Part shown: one piece after another, positions 23,021 through 36,500 of the stretch | Layout of the letters: every line of letters begins with the position of its first letter | How positions within the stretch are numbered: position 1 is the stretch's first letter | Source of the DNA: Limanda limanda | Lineage: Eukaryota; Chordata; Actinopteri; Pleuronectiformes; Pleuronectidae | Reading direction: 5' to 3' | DNA length: 64,000 nt | Assembly: GCF_963576545.1 (NCBI RefSeq) | Contig: NC_083648.1 | Location: 27,409,873-27,473,872, forward strand | The notes under the pieces: generated by a model | The model's input: the letters and a program-made list of their open reading frames with translations, nothing else | What the model was told of the DNA's origin: nothing | Database searches by the model: none | Translations under genes and position numbers: made by a program

Positions 23021-26000
23021 GTCGGAGAGACTTGCAAGTAGGCTCTACCCCCACTAAATGGGGTAGCGCGCATCGATCGGTACCATCCTTGAGCTTCTCC
23101 GACTTTCGGAAGGGTTAGGGTTAGGGTTAGGAATGAAAGCACATAGGAGAAAGAGATATTCTTGAATAACTTTTTTTGTGAAGGTCGGAGAGACTTGCAA
23201 GTAGGCTCTACCCCCACTAAATGGGGTAGCGCACATCGATCGGTACCATCCTTGAGCTTCTCCGACTTTCGGAAGGGTTAGGGTTAGGGATGAAAGCACA
23301 TAGGAGAAAGAGATATTCTTGAATAACTTTTTTTGTGAAGGTCGGAGAGACTTGGAAAGTGGTTGCATCTGGACTAATTTGGGTCCTGCGGATCGATTGG
23401 TACCATCCCCGAGCTTGTACGACCTTTGGAAGAGGTCGACCGACGAAATTCCCCCAAATCTGAGGAGATATTCTTGAATAACTTTTTTTGTGAAGGTCGG
23501 AGAGACTTGCAAGTAGGCTCTACCCCCACTAAATGGGGTAGCGCGCATCGATCGGTACCATCCTTGAGCTTCTCCGACTTTCGGAAGGGTTAGGGTTAGG
23601 GTTAGGGATGAAAGCACATAGGAGAAAGAGATATTCTTGAATAACTTTTTTTGTGAAGGTCGGAGAGACTTGCAAGTAGGCTCTACCCCCACTAAATGGG
23701 GTAGCGCACATCGATCGGTACCATCTTTGAGCTTCTCCGACTTTCGGAAGGGTTAGGGTTAGGGATGAAAGCACATAGGAGAAAGAGATATTCTTGAATA
23801 ACTTTTTTTGTGAAGGTCGGAGAGACTTGGAAAGTGGTTGCATCTGGACTAATTTGGGTCCTGCGGATCGATTGGTACCATCCCCGAGCTTGTACGACCT
23901 TCGGAAGAGGTCGACCGACGAAATTCCCCCAAATCTGAGGAGATATTCTTGAATAACTTTTTTTGTGAAGGTCGGAGAGACTTGCAAGTAGGCTCTACCC
24001 CCACTAAATGGGGTAGCGCGCATCGATCGGTACCATCCTTGAGCTTCTCCGACTTTCGGAAGGGTTAGGGTTAGGGTTAGGAATGAAAGCACATAGGAGA
24101 AAGAGATATTCTTGAATAACTTTTTTTGTGAAGGTCGGAGAGACTTGCAAGTAGGCTCTACCCCCACTAAATGGGGTAGCGCACATCGATCGGTACCATC
24201 CTTGAGCTTCTCCGACTTTCGGAAGGGTTAGGGTTAGGGATGAAAGCACATAGGAGAAAGAGATATTCTTGAATAACTTTTTTTGTGAAGGTCGGAGAGA
24301 CTTGGAAAGTGGTTGCATCTGGACTAATTTGGGTCCTGCGGATCGATTGGTACCATCCCCGAGCTTGTACGACCTTTGGAAGAGGTCGACCGACGAAATT
24401 CCCCCAAATCTGAGGAGATATTCTTGAATAACTTTTTTTGTGAAGGTCGGAGAGACTTGCAAGTAGGCTCTACCCCCACTAAATGGGGTAGCGCGCATCG
24501 ATCGGTACCATCCTTGAGCTTCTCCGACTTTCGGAAGGGTTAGGGTTAGGGTTAGGAATGAAAGCACATAGGAGAAAGAGATATTCTTGAATAACTTTTT
24601 TTGTGAAGGTCGGAGAGACTTGCAAGTAGGCTCTACCCCCACTAAATGGGGTAGCGCACATCGATCGGTACCATCCTTGAGCTTCTCCGACTTTCGGAAG
24701 GGTTAGGGTTAGGGATGAAAGCACATAGGAGAAAGAGATATTCTTGAATAACTTTTTTTGTGAAGGTCGGAGAGACTTGGAAAGTGGTTGCATCTGGACT
24801 AATTTGGGTCCTGCGGATCGATTGGTACCATCCCCGAGCTTGTACGACCTTTGGAAGAGGTCGACCGACGAAATTCCCCCAAATCTGAGGAGATATTCTT
24901 GAATAACTTTTTTTGTGAAGGTCGGAGAGACTTGCAAGTAGGCTCTACCCCCACTAAATGGGGTAGCGCGCATCGATCGGTACCATCCTTGAGCTTCTCC
25001 GACTTTCGGAAGGGTTAGGGTTAGGGTTAGGGATGAAAGCACATAGGAGAAAGAGATATTCTTGAATAACTTTTTTTGTGAAGGTCGGAGAGACTTGCAA
25101 GTAGGCTCTACCCCCACTAAATGGGGTAGCGCACATCGATCGGTACCATCTTTGAGCTTCTCCGACTTTCGGAAGGGTTAGGGTTAGGGATGAAAGCACA
25201 TAGGAGAAAGAGATATTCTTGAATAACTTTTTTTGTGAAGGTCGGAGAGACTTGGAAAGTGGTTGCATCTGGACTAATTTGGGTCCTGCGGATCGATTGG
25301 TACCATCCCCGAGCTTGTACGACCTTCGGAAGAGGTCGACCGACGAAATTCCCCCAAATCTGAGGAGATATTCTTGAATAACTTTTTTTGTGAAGGTCGG
25401 AGAGACTTGCAAGTAGGCTCTACCCCCACTAAATGGGGTAGCGCGCATCGATCGGTACCATCCTTGAGCTTCTCCGACTTTCGGAAGGGTTAGGGTTAGG
25501 GTTAGGAATGAAAGCACATAGGAGAAAGAGATATTCTTGAATAACTTTTTTTGTGAAGGTCGGAGAGACTTGCAAGTAGGCTCTACCCCCACTAAATGGG
25601 GTAGCGCACATCGATCGGTACCATCCTTGAGCTTCTCCGACTTTCGGAAGGGTTAGGGTTAGGGATGAAAGCACATAGGAGAAAGAGATATTCTTGAATA
25701 ACTTTTTTTGTGAAGGTCGGAGAGACTTGGAAAGTGGTTGCATCTGGACTAATTTGGGTCCTGCGGATCGATTGGTACCATCCCCGAGCTTGTACGACCT
25801 TTGGAAGAGGTCGACCGACGAAATTCCCCCAAATCTGAGGAGATATTCTTGAATAACTTTTTTTGTGAAGGTCGGAGAGACTTGCAAGTAGGCTCTACCC
25901 CCACTAAATGGGGTAGCGCGCATCGATCGGTACCATCCTTGAGCTTCTCCGACTTTCGGAAGGGTTAGGGTTAGGGTTAGGGATGAAAGCACATAGGAGA

Positions 26001-26345
26001 AAGAGATATTCTTGAATAACTTTTTTTGTGAAGGTCGGAGAGACTTGCAAGTAGGCTCTACCCCCACTAAATGGGGTAGCGCACATCGATCGGTACCATC
26101 TTTGAGCTTCTCCGACTTTCGGAAGGGTTAGGGTTAGGGATGAAAGCACATAGGAGAAAGAGATATTCTTGAATAACTTTTTTTGTGAAGGTCGGAGAGA
26201 CTTGGAAAGTGGTTGCATCTGGACTAATTTGGGTCCTGCGGATCGATTGGTACCATCCCCGAGCTTGTACGACCTTCGGAAGAGGTCGACCGACGAAATT
26301 CCCCCAAATCTGAGGAGATATTCTTGAATAACTTTTTTTGTGAAG
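23021..26345. repeat. Seven 475-bp A-A-B units of two alternating subtypes
   Basis: Each unit is A (163), A (157, two TTAGGG units), B (155). Subtype X has GGAATG after the first tract and CTTTGG in B. Subtype Y has the normal first tract, CATCTTTGAG in the second A and CTTCGG in B. The order is X 23,021; Y 23,496; X 23,971; X 24,446; Y 24,921; X 25,396; Y 25,871. The alternation makes a 950-bp X-Y double unit. The X at 23,021 differs slightly from later X units only through scattered bases. The matching stretch in the next super-repeat has only four units, so this is an active expansion or contraction zone. Confidence 0.93.
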
Positions 26346-29300
26346 GTCGGAGAGACTTGCAAGTAGGCTCTACCCCCACTAAATGGGGTAGCGCGCATCG
26401 ATCGGTACCATCCTTGAGCTTCTCCGACTTTCGGAAGGGTTAGGGTTAGGGTTAGGAATGAAAGCACATAGGAGAAAGAGATATTCTTGAATAACTTTTT
26501 TTGTGAAGGTCGGAGAGACTTGCAAGTAGGCTCTACCCCCACTAAATGGGGTAGCGCGCATCGATCGGTACCATCCTTGAGCTTCTCCGACTTTCGGAAG
26601 GGTTAGGGTTAGGGTTAGGGATGAAAGCACATAGGAGAAAGAGATATTCTTGAATAACTTTTTTTGTGAAGGTCGGAGAGACTTGGAAAGTGGTTGCATC
26701 TGGACTAATTTGGGTCCTGCGGATCGATTGGTACCATCCCCGAGCTTGTACGACCTTCGGAAGAGGTCGACCGACGAAATTCCCCCAAATCTGAGGAGAT
26801 ATTCTTGAATAACTTTTTTTGTGAAGGTCGGAGAGACTTGCAAGTAGGCTCTACCCCCACTAAATGGGGTAGCGCGCATCGATCGGTACCATCTTTGAGC
26901 TTCTCCGACTTTCGGAAGGGTTAGGGTTAGGGTTAGGGATGAAAGCACATAGGAGAAAGAGATATTCTTGAATAACTTTTTTTGTGAAGGTCGGAGAGAC
27001 TTGCAAGTAGGCTGTACCCCCACTAAATGGGGTAGTGCGCATCGATCGGTACCATCCTTGAGCTTCTCCGACTTTCGGAAGGGTTAGGGTTAGGGTTAGG
27101 GATGAAAGCACATAGGAGAAAGAGATATTCTTGAATAACTTTTTTTGTGAAGGTCGGAGAGACTTGGAAAGTGGTTGCATCTGGACTAATTTGGGTCCTG
27201 CAGATCGATTGGTACCATCCCCGAGCTTGTACGACCTTCGGAAGAGGTCGACCGACGAAATTCCCCCAAATCTGAGGAGATATTCTTGAATAACTTTTTT
27301 TGTGAAGGTCGGAGAGACTTGCAAGTAGGCTCTACCCCCACTAAATGGGGTAGCGCACATCGATCGGTACCATCCTTGAGCTTCTCCGACTTTCGGAAGG
27401 GTTAGGGTTAGGGTTAGGGATGAAAGCACATAGGAGAAAGAGATATTCTTGAATAACTTTTTTTGTGAAGGTCGGAGAGACTTGGAAAGTGGTTGCATCT
27501 GGACTAATTTGGGTCCTGCGGATCGATTGGTACCATCCCCGAGCTTGTACGACCTTCGGAAGAGGTCGACCGACGAAATTCCCCCAAATCTGAGGAGATA
27601 TTCTTGAATAACTTTTTTTGTGAAGGTCGGAGAGACTTGCAAGTAGGCTCTACCCCCACTAAATGGGGTAGCGCGCATCGATCGGTACCATCCTTGAGCT
27701 TCTCCGACTTTCGGAAGGGTTAGGGTTAGGGTTAGGAATGAAAGCACATAGGAGAAAGAGATATTCTTGAATAACTTTTTTTGTGAAGGTCGGAGAGACT
27801 TGCAAGTAGGCTCTACCCCCACTAAATGGGGTAGCGCGCATCGATCGGTACCATCCTTGAGCTTCTCCGACTTTCGGAAGGGTTAGGGTTAGGGTTAGGG
27901 ATGAAAGCACATAGGAGAAAGAGATATTCTTGAATAACTTTTTTTGTGAAGGTCGGAGAGACTTGGAAAGTGGTTGCATCTGGACTAATTTGGGTCCTGC
28001 GGATCGATTGGTACCATCCCCGAGCTTGTACGACCTTCGGAAGAGGTCGACCGACGAAATTCCCCCAAATCTGAGGAGATATTCTTGAATAACTTTTTTT
28101 GTGAAGGTCGGAGAGACTTGCAAGTAGGCTCTACCCCCACTAAATGGGGTAGCGCGCATCGATCGGTACCATCCTTGAGCTTCTCCGACTTTCGGAAGGG
28201 TTAGGGTTAGGGTTAGGGATGAAAGCACATAGGAGAAAGAGATATTCTTGAATAACTTTTTTTGTGAAGGTCGGAGAGACTTGCAAGTAGGCTGTACCCC
28301 CACTAAATGGGGTAGTGCGCATCGATCGGTACCATCCTTGAGCTTCTCCGACTTTCGGAAGGGTTAGGGTTAGGGTTAGGGATGAAAGCACATAGGAGAA
28401 AGAGATATTCTTGAATAACTTTTTTTGTGAAGGTCGGAGAGACTTGGAAAGTGGTTGCATCTGGACTAATTTGGGTCCTGCAGATCGATTGGTACCATCC
28501 CCGAGCTTGTACGACCTTCGGAAGAGGTCGACCGACGAAATTCCCCCAAATCTGAGGAGATATTCTTGAATAACTTTTTTTGTGAAGGTCGGAGAGACTT
28601 GCAAGTAGGCTCTACCCCCACTAAATGGGGTAGCGCGCATCGATCGGTACCATCCTTGAGCTTCTCCGACTTTCGGAAGGGTTAGGGTTAGGGTTAGGGA
28701 TGAAAGCACATAGGAGAAAGAGATATTCTTGAATAACTTTTTTTGTGAAGGTCGGAGAGACTTGCAAGTAGGCTCTACCCCCACTAAATGGGGTAACGCG
28801 CATCGATCGGTACCATCCTTGAGCTTCTCCGACTTTCGGAAGGGTTAGGGTTAGGGTTAGGGATGAAAGCACATAGGAGAAAGAGATATTCTTGAATAAC
28901 TTTTTTTGTGAAGGTCGGAGAGACTTGGAAAGTGGTTGCATCTGGACTAATTTGGGTCCTGCGGATCGATTGGTACCATCCCCGAGCTTGTACGACCTTC
29001 GGAAGAGGTCGACCGACGAAATTCCCCCAAATCTGAGGAGATATTCTTGAATAACTTTTTTTGTGAAGGTCGGAGAGACTTGCAAGTAGGCTCTACCCCC
29101 ACTAAATGGGGTAGCGCGCATCGATCGGTACCATCCTTGAGCTTCTCCGACTTTCGGAAGGGTTAGGGTTAGGGTTAGGAATGAAAGCACATAGGAGAAA
29201 GAGATATTCTTGAATAACTTTTTTTGTGAAGGTCGGAGAGACTTGCAAGTAGGCTCTACCCCCACTAAATGGGGTAGCGCGCATCGATCGGTACCATCCT

Positions 29301-30511
29301 TGAGCTTCTCCGACTTTCGGAAGGGTTAGGGTTAGGGTTAGGGATGAAAGCACATAGGAGAAAGAGATATTCTTGAATAACTTTTTTTGTGAAGGTCGGA
29401 GAGACTTGGAAAGTGGTTGCATCTGGACTAATTTGGGTCCTGCGGATCGATTGGTACCATCCCCGAGCTTGTACGACCTTTGGAAGAGGTCGACCGACGA
29501 AATTCCCCCAAATCTGAGGAGATATTCTTGAATAACTTTTTTTGTGAAGGTCGGAGAGACTTGCAAGTAGGCTCTACCCCCACTAAATGGGGTAGCGCGC
29601 ATCGATCGGTACCATCCTTGAGCTTCTCCGACTTTCGGAAGGGTTAGGGTTAGGGTTAGGGATGAAAGCACATAGGAGAAAGAGATATTCTTGAATAACT
29701 TTTTTTGTGAAGGTCGGAGAGACTTGCAAGTAGGCTGTACCCCCACTAAATGGGGTAGTGCGCATCGATCGGTACCATCCTTGAGCTTCTCCGACTTTCG
29801 GAAGGGTTAGGGTTAGGGTTAGGGATGAAAGCACATAGGAGAAAGAGATATTCTTGAATAACTTTTTTTGTGAAGGTCGGAGAGACTTGGAAAGTGGTTG
29901 CATCTGGACTAATTTGGGTCCTGCAGATCGATTGGTACCATCCCCGAGCTTGTACGACCTTCGGAAGAGGTCGACCGACGAAATTCCCCCAAATCTGAGG
30001 AGATATTCTTGAATAACTTTTTTTGTGAAGGTCGGAGAGACTTGCAAGTAGGCTCTACCCCCACTAAATGGGGTAGCGCGCATCGATCGGTACCATCCTT
30101 GAGCTTCTCCGACTTTCGGAAGGGTTAGGGTTAGGGTTAGGGATGAAAGCACATAGGAGAAAGAGATATTCTTGAATAACTTTTTTTGTGAAGGTCGGAG
30201 AGACTTGCAAGTAGGCTGTACCCCCACTAAATGGGGTAGTGCGCATCGATCGGTACCATCCTTGAGCTTCTCCGACTTTCGGAAGGGTTAGGGTTAGGGT
30301 TAGGGATGAAAGCACATAGGAGAAAGAGATATTCTTGAATAACTTTTTTTGTGAAGGTCGGAGAGACTTGGAAAGTGGTTGCATCTGGACTAATTTGGGT
30401 CCTGCAGATCGATTGGTACCATCCCCGAGCTTGTACGACCTTCGGAAGAGGTCGACCGACGAAATTCCCCCAAATCTGAGGAGATATTCTTGAATAACTT
30501 TTTTTGTGAAG

Positions 30512-33500
30512 GTCGGAGAGACTTGCAAGTAGGCTCTACCCCCACTAAATGGGGTAGCGCGCATCGATCGGTACCATCCTTGAGCTTCTCCGACTTTCGG
30601 AAGGGTTAGGGTTAGGGTTAGGGATGAAAGCACATAGGAGAAAGAGATATTCTTGAATAACTTTTTTTGTGAAGGTCGGAGAGACTTGCAAGTAGGCTCT
30701 ACCCCCACTAAATGGGGTAGCGCGCATCGATCGGTACCATCCTTGAGCTTCTCCGACTTTCGGAAGGGTTAGGGTTAGGGTTAGGGATGAAAGCACATAG
30801 GAGAAAGAGATATTCTTGAATAACTTTTTTTGTGAAGGTCGGAGAGACTTGTAAAGTGGTTGCATCTGGACTAATTTGGGTCCTGCAGATCGATTGGTAC
30901 CATCCCCGAGCTTGTACGACCTTCGGAAGAGGTCGACCGACGAAATTCCCCCAAATCTGAGGAGATATTCTTGAATAACTTTTTTTGTGAAGGTCGGAGA
31001 GACTTGCAAGTAGGCTCTACCCCCACTAAATGGGGTAGCGCGCATCGATTGGTACCATCCTTGAGCTTTTCCGACTTTCGGAAGGGTTAGGGTTAGGGTT
31101 AGGGATGAAAGCACATAGGAGAAAGAGATATTCTTGAATAACTTTTTTTGTGAAGGTCGGAGAGACTTGGAAAGTGGTTGCATCTGGACTAATTTGGGTC
31201 CTGCGGATCGATTGGTACCATCTTTGAGCTTGTACGACCTTCGGAAGAGGTCGACCGACGAAATTCCCCCAAATCTGAGGAGATATTCTTGAATAACTTT
31301 TTTTGTGAAGGTCGGAGAGACTTGCAAGTAGGCTCTACCCCCACTAAATGGGGTAGCGCACATCGATCGGTACCATCCTTGAGCTTCTCCGACTTTCGGA
31401 AGGGTTAGGGTTAGGGTTAGGGATGAAAGCACATAGGAGAAAGAGATATTCTTGAATAACTTTTTTTGTGAAGGTCGGAGAGACTTGCAAGTAGGCTTTA
31501 CCCCCACTAAATGGGGTAGCGCGCATCGATCGGTACCATCCTTGAGCTTCTCCGACTTTCGGAAGGGTTAGGGTTAGGGATGAAAGCACATAGGAGAAAG
31601 AGATATTCTTGAATAACTTTTTTTGTGAAGGTCGGAGAGACTTGGAAAGTGGTTGCATCTGGACTAATTTGGGTCCTGCGGATCGATTGGTACCATCCCC
31701 GAGCTTGTACGACCTTCGGAAGAGGTCGACCGACGAAATTCCCCCAAATCTGAGGAGATATTCTTGAATAACTTTTTTTGTAAAGGTCGGAGAGACTTGC
31801 AAGTAGGCTCTACCCCCACTAAATGGGGTAGCGCGCATCGATCGGTACCATCTTTGAGCTTCTCCGACTTTCGGAAGGGTTAGGGTTAGGGTTAGGGATG
31901 AAAGCACATAGGAGAAAGAGATATTCTTGAATAACTTTTTTTGTGAAGGTCGGAGAGACTTGCAAGTAGGCTCTACCCCCACTAAATGGGGTAGCGCGCA
32001 TCGATCGGTACCATCCTTGAGCTTCTCCGACTTTCGGAAGGGTTAGGGTTAGGGTTAGGGATGAAAGCACATAGGAGAAAGAGATATTCTTGAATAACTT
32101 TTTTTGTGAAGGTCGGAGAGACTTGGAAAGTGGTTGCATCTGGACTAATTTGGGTCCTGCGGATCGATTGGTACCATCCCCGAGCTTGTACGACCTTCGG
32201 AAGAGGTCGACCGACGAAATTCCCCCAAATCTGAGGAGATATTCTTGAATAACTTTTTTTGTGAAGGTCGGAGAGACTTGCAAGTAGGCTCTACCCCCAC
32301 TAAATGGGGTAGCGCGCATCGATCGGTACCATCCTTGAGCTTCTCCGACTTTCGGAAGGGTTAGGGTTAGGGTTAGGGATGAAAGCACATAGGAGAAAGA
32401 GATATTCTTGAATAACTTTTTTTGTGAAGGTCGGAGAGACTTGCAAGTAGGCTTTACCCCCACTAAATGGGGTAGCGCGCATCGATCGGTACCATCCTTG
32501 AGCTTCTCCGACTTTCGGAAGGGTTAGGGTTAGGGATGAAAGCACATAGGAGAAAGAGATATTCTTGAATAACTTTTTTTGTGAAGGTCGGAGAGACTTG
32601 GAAAGTGGTTGCATCTGGACTAATTTGGGTCCTGCGGATCGATTGGTACCATCCCCGAGCTTGTACGACCTTCGGAAGAGGTCGACCGACGAAATTCCCC
32701 CAAATCTGAGGAGATATTCTTGAATAACTTTTTTTGTAAAGGTCGGAGAGACTTGCAAGTAGGCTCTACCCCCACTAAATGGGGTAGCGCGCATCGATCG
32801 GTACCATCTTTGAGCTTCTCCGACTTTCGGAAGGGTTAGGGTTAGGGTTAGGGATGAAAGCACATAGGAGAAAGAGATATTCTTGAATAACTTTTTTTGT
32901 GAAGGTCGGAGAGACTTGCAAGTAGGCTCTACCCCCACTAAATGGGGTAGCGCGCATCGATCGGTACCATCCTTGAGCTTCTCCGACTTTCGGAAGGGTT
33001 AGGGTTAGGGTTAGGGATGAAAGCACATAGGAGAAAGAGATATTCTTGAATAACTTTTTTTGTGAAGGTCGGAGAGACTTGGAAAGTGGTTGCATCTGGA
33101 CTAATTTGGGTCCTGCGGATCGATTGGTACCATCCCCGAGCTTGTACGACCTTCGAAAGAGGTCGACCGACGAAATTCCCCCAAATCTGAGGAGATATTC
33201 TTGAATAACTTTTTTTGTGAAGGTCGGAGAGACTTGCAAGTAGGCTCTACCCCCACTAAATGGGGTAGCGCGCATCGATCGGTACCATCCTTGAGCTTCT
33301 CCGACTTTCGGAAGGGTTAGGGTTAGGGTTAGGAATGAAAGCACATAGGAGAAAGAGATATTCTTGAATAACTTTTTTTGTGAAGGTCGGAGAGACTTGC
33401 AAGTAGGCTCTACCCCCACTAAATGGGGTAGCGCACATCGATCGGTACCATCCTTGAGCTTCTCCGACTTTCGGAAGGGTTAGGGTTAGGGATGAAAGCA

Positions 33501-36500
33501 CATAGGAGAAAGAGATATTCTTGAATAACTTTTTTTGTGAAGGTCGGAGAGACTTGGAAAGTGGTTGCATCTGGACTAATTTGGGTCCTGCGGATCGATT
33601 GGTACCATCCCCGAGCTTGTACGACCTTTGGAAGAGGTCGACCGACGAAATTCCCCTAAATCTGAGGAGATATTCTTGAATAACTTTTTTTGTGAAGGTC
33701 GGAGAGACTTGCAAGTAGGCTCTACCCCCACTAAATGGGGTAGCGCGCATCGATCGGTACCATCCTTGAGCTTCTCCGACTTTCGGAAGGGTTAGGGTTA
33801 GGGTTAGGGATGAAAGCACATAGGAGAAAGAGATATTCTTGAATAACTTTTTTTGTGAAGGTCGGAGAGACTTGCAAGTAGGCTCTACCCCCACTAAATG
33901 GGGTAGCGCACATCGATCGGTACCATCTTTGAGCTTCTCCGACTTTCGGAAGGGTTAGGGTTAGGGATGAAAGCACATAGGAGAAAGAGATATTCTTGAA
34001 TAACTTTTTTTGTGAAGGTCGGAGAGACTTGGAAAGTGGTTGCATCTGGACTAATTTGGGTCCTGCGGATCGATTGGTACCATCCCCGAGCTTGTACGAC
34101 CTTCGGAAGAGGTCGACCGACGAAATTCCCCCAAATCTGAGGAGATATTCTTGAATAACTTTTTTTGTGAAGGTCGGAGAGACTTGCAAGTAGGCTCTAC
34201 CCCCACTAAATGGGGTAGCGCGCATCGATCGGTACCATCCTTGAGCTTCTCCGACTTTCGGAAGGGTTAGGGTTAGGGTTAGGAATGAAAGCACATAGGA
34301 GAAAGAGATATTCTTGAATAACTTTTTTTGTGAAGGTCGGAGAGACTTGCAAGTAGGCTCTACCCCCACTAAATGGGGTAGCGCACATCGATCGGTACCA
34401 TCCTTGAGCTTCTCCGACTTTCGGAAGGGTTAGGGTTAGGGATGAAAGCACATAGGAGAAAGAGATATTCTTGAATAACTTTTTTTGTGAAGGTCGGAGA
34501 GACTTGGAAAGTGGTTGCATCTGGACTAATTTGGGTCCTGCGGATCGATTGGTACCATCCCCGAGCTTGTACGACCTTTGGAAGAGGTCGACCGACGAAA
34601 TTCCCCCAAATCTGAGGAGATATTCTTGAATAACTTTTTTTGTGAAGGTCGGAGAGACTTGCAAGTAGGCTCTACCCCCACTAAATGGGGTAGCGCGCAT
34701 CGATCGGTACCATCCTTGAGCTTCTCCGACTTTCGGAAGGGTTAGGGTTAGGGTTAGGGATGAAAGCACATAGGAGAAAGAGATATTCTTGAATAACTTT
34801 TTTTGTGAAGGTCGGAGAGACTTGCAAGTAGGCTCTACCCCCACTAAATGGGGTAGCGCACATCGATCGGTACCATCTTTGAGCTTCTCCGACTTTCGGA
34901 AGGGTTAGGGTTAGGGATGAAAGCACATAGGAGAAAGAGATATTCTTGAATAACTTTTTTTGTGAAGGTCGGAGAGACTTGGAAAGTGGTTGCATCTGGA
35001 CTAATTTGGGTCCTGCGGATCGATTGGTACCATCCCCGAGCTTGTACGACCTTCGGAAGAGGTCGACCGACGAAATTCCCCCAAATCTGAGGAGATATTC
35101 TTGAATAACTTTTTTTGTGAAGGTCGGAGAGACTTGCAAGTAGGCTCTACCCCCACTAAATGGGGTAGCGCGCATCGATCGGTACCATCCTTGAGCTTCT
35201 CCGACTTTCGGAAGGGTTAGGGTTAGGGTTAGGAATGAAAGCACATAGGAGAAAGAGATATTCTTGAATAACTTTTTTTGTGAAGGTCGGAGAGACTTGC
35301 AAGTAGGCTCTACCCCCACTAAATGGGGTAGCGCGCATCGATCGGTACCATCCTTGAGCTTCTCCGACTTTCGGAAGGGTTAGGGTTAGGGTTAGGGATG
35401 AAAGCACATAGGAGAAAGAGATATTCTTGAATAACTTTTTTTGTGAAGGTCGGAGAGACTTGGAAAGTGGTTGCATCTGGACTAATTTGGGTCCTGCGGA
35501 TCGATTGGTACCATCCCCGAGCTTGTACGACCTTCGGAAGAGGTCGACCGACGAAATTCCCCCAAATCTGAGGAGATATTCTTGAATAACTTTTTTTGTG
35601 AAGGTCGGAGAGACTTGCAAGTAGGCTCTACCCCCACTAAATGGGGTAGCGCGCATCGATCGGTACCATCTTTGAGCTTCTCCGACTTTCGGAAGGGTTA
35701 GGGTTAGGGTTAGGGATGAAAGCACATAGGAGAAAGAGATATTCTTGAATAACTTTTTTTGTGAAGGTCGGAGAGACTTGCAAGTAGGCTGTACCCCCAC
35801 TAAATGGGGTAGTGCGCATCGATCGGTACCATCCTTGAGCTTCTCCGACTTTCGGAAGGGTTAGGGTTAGGGTTAGGGATGAAAGCACATAGGAGAAAGA
35901 GATATTCTTGAATAACTTTTTTTGTGAAGGTCGGAGAGACTTGGAAAGTGGTTGCATCTGGACTAATTTGGGTCCTGCAGATCGATTGGTACCATCCCCG
36001 AGCTTGTACGACCTTCGGAAGAGGTCGACCGACGAAATTCCCCCAAATCTGAGGAGATATTCTTGAATAACTTTTTTTGTGAAGGTCGGAGAGACTTGCA
36101 AGTAGGCTCTACCCCCACTAAATGGGGTAGCGCACATCGATCGGTACCATCCTTGAGCTTCTCCGACTTTCGGAAGGGTTAGGGTTAGGGTTAGGGATGA
36201 AAGCACATAGGAGAAAGAGATATTCTTGAATAACTTTTTTTGTGAAGGTCGGAGAGACTTGGAAAGTGGTTGCATCTGGACTAATTTGGGTCCTGCGGAT
36301 CGATTGGTACCATCCCCGAGCTTGTACGACCTTCGGAAGAGGTCGACCGACGAAATTCCCCCAAATCTGAGGAGATATTCTTGAATAACTTTTTTTGTGA
36401 AGGTCGGAGAGACTTGCAAGTAGGCTCTACCCCCACTAAATGGGGTAGCGCGCATCGATCGGTACCATCCTTGAGCTTCTCCGACTTTCGGAAGGGTTAG

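Larger units (their letters stand above)
20310..30511. repeat. 10.2-kb super-repeat, first copy (10,202 bp)
   Basis: Monomers: A 20310, 20473, B 20636; A 20791, B 20954; A 21109, 21272, B 21429; A 21584, 21747, B 21910; A 22065, 22228, B 22385; A 22540, 22703, B 22866; seven 475-bp units 23,021-26,345; A 26346, 26509, B 26672; A 26827, 26990, B 27153; A 27308, B 27471; A 27626, 27789, B 27952; A 28107, 28270, B 28433; A 28588, 28751, B 28914; A 29069, 29232, B 29395; A 29550, 29713, B 29876; A 30031, 30194, B 30357. It is followed at once by a shorter copy of itself, aligned through diagnostic substitutions and two-unit tracts. Confidence 0.92.
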
